A stretch of 51,080 bases of DNA from contig NZ_LT706966.1 of the NCBI RefSeq assembly GCF_900155575.1, forward strand, positions 1,719,679 to 1,770,758, written 5' to 3'. Positions 50,899 through 51,080 of this stretch are shown in pieces. Position numbers and translations under genes: made by a program. The notes beneath the pieces are model-generated. The model saw nothing but the letters and a program-made list of their open reading frames with translations, did no database searches and was not told where the DNA came from. The stretch's first letter is position 1; every line of letters starts with the position of its first letter. Source of the stretch: Actinotignum timonense (GTDB lineage Bacteria > Actinomycetota > Actinomycetes > Actinomycetales > Actinomycetaceae).

Positions 50899-51080
50899 TT
50901 ATTTTCTATCCCAATGGCGCAACCGAACGAAGGCAAGGCCGGTGGCAAGAAGCAGTACAACTCCTGCAATACCACCAGCTGCTGCCGTTCCTGTATGCGC
51001 GAGCTTTTTGGCGGAAGTGGAACTGATTGCATTGTCGGTACCCGAATTTGTGGGATTAGGACTGGGAGTCCCCGGTTTCG
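50899..51080 (-). CDS. C-terminus of an LAHTG-anchored surface protein
   Basis: The minus-strand frame open from the window edge to the TAA at 50899-50901 encodes a proline-serine-threonine-rich linker (PGTPSPNPTNSG), then the sorting signal LAHTG, a hydrophobic helix (GGIAGVVLLLATGLAFV) and a basic tail (RLRHWDRK). This is the standard layout of a sortase substrate. LAxTG, rather than LPxTG, is the motif described for class E sortases of GC-rich actinobacteria. The bulk of the protein lies outside the window, so its function is unknown. The frame is too short for ordinary gene calls here. Confidence 0.88.
   Translation of the reverse strand, partial: KPGTPSPNPTNSGTDNAISSTSAKKLAHTGTAAAGGIAGVVLLLATGLAFVRLRHWDRK

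Overview
The window is about 51 kb of a GC-rich (roughly 60% by eye) actinobacterial chromosome. The gene orders uvrC-rapZ-yvcK-whiA-gap-pgk-tpiA-secG, zwf-opcA with a nearby tkt, xerD-parA-scpA-scpB-rluB-tyrA-cmk-der and garA-merR are classic actinobacterial neighbourhoods. WhiA, OpcA, a GarA-type FHA protein, short intergenic spacers, many GTG starts and an LAHTG cell-wall sorting signal fit this. The combination suggests a host-associated member of the Actinomycetaceae (Actinotignum, Actinobaculum, Trueperella or Arcanobacterium type), but the genus is an inference. The first 91 bases are not trustworthy genome: bases 54-91 are two tail-to-tail Tn5/Nextera mosaic ends with two mismatches each.

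Bases 93-13800 hold the end of uvrC, then rapZ-yvcK-whiA, the triose half of glycolysis (gap-pgk-tpiA) behind a strongly folded leader, secG, and on the minus strand opcA, zwf and tkt for the pentose phosphate pathway. Bases 12868-20246 hold chromosome segregation and essential housekeeping: xerD, parA, scpA, scpB, rluB, tyrA, cmk and der, with several 1-4 base overlaps that imply translational coupling. Bases 20350-25992 are a hexuronate module: an IclR regulator facing a four-gene overlapping operon (uxuB-uxuA-eda-kdgK) that would take fructuronate to pyruvate plus glyceraldehyde-3-phosphate. The uronate isomerase and an uptake system are absent from the window.

Bases 26476-35141 are a mixed region: a large uncharacterised membrane protein, the AzlCD branched-chain amino acid exporter, a MhuD-like heme-degrading protein with a second fused and degenerate domain, a membrane protein with a long helical loop, a TetR regulator and PEP carboxylase. 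Bases 35340-40911 look like a complete 2-deoxyribose utilisation locus (SorC-type DeoR, DeoC, FucP-type permease, DUF4432 sugar epimerase-like protein, PfkB sugar kinase).

Bases 41080-42299 hold three tandem paralogous genes for small acidic proteins of a family I do not recognise, with sequence evidence of gene conversion; this is the most unusual locus. A DUF981 membrane protein pair, tRNA-Pro(GGG), and the garA-merR pair follow. A purine salvage module (NCS1 permease, adenine deaminase, adenosine-deaminase-like protein) separates garA-merR from a second MerR gene that in mycobacteria lies in the same cluster. The window ends inside a minus-strand surface protein with an LAHTG sorting signal. 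The sugar and base modules converge: adenine and nucleoside breakdown and deoxyribose feed hypoxanthine and glyceraldehyde-3-phosphate, and the hexuronate operon also delivers triose phosphate to the gap operon.
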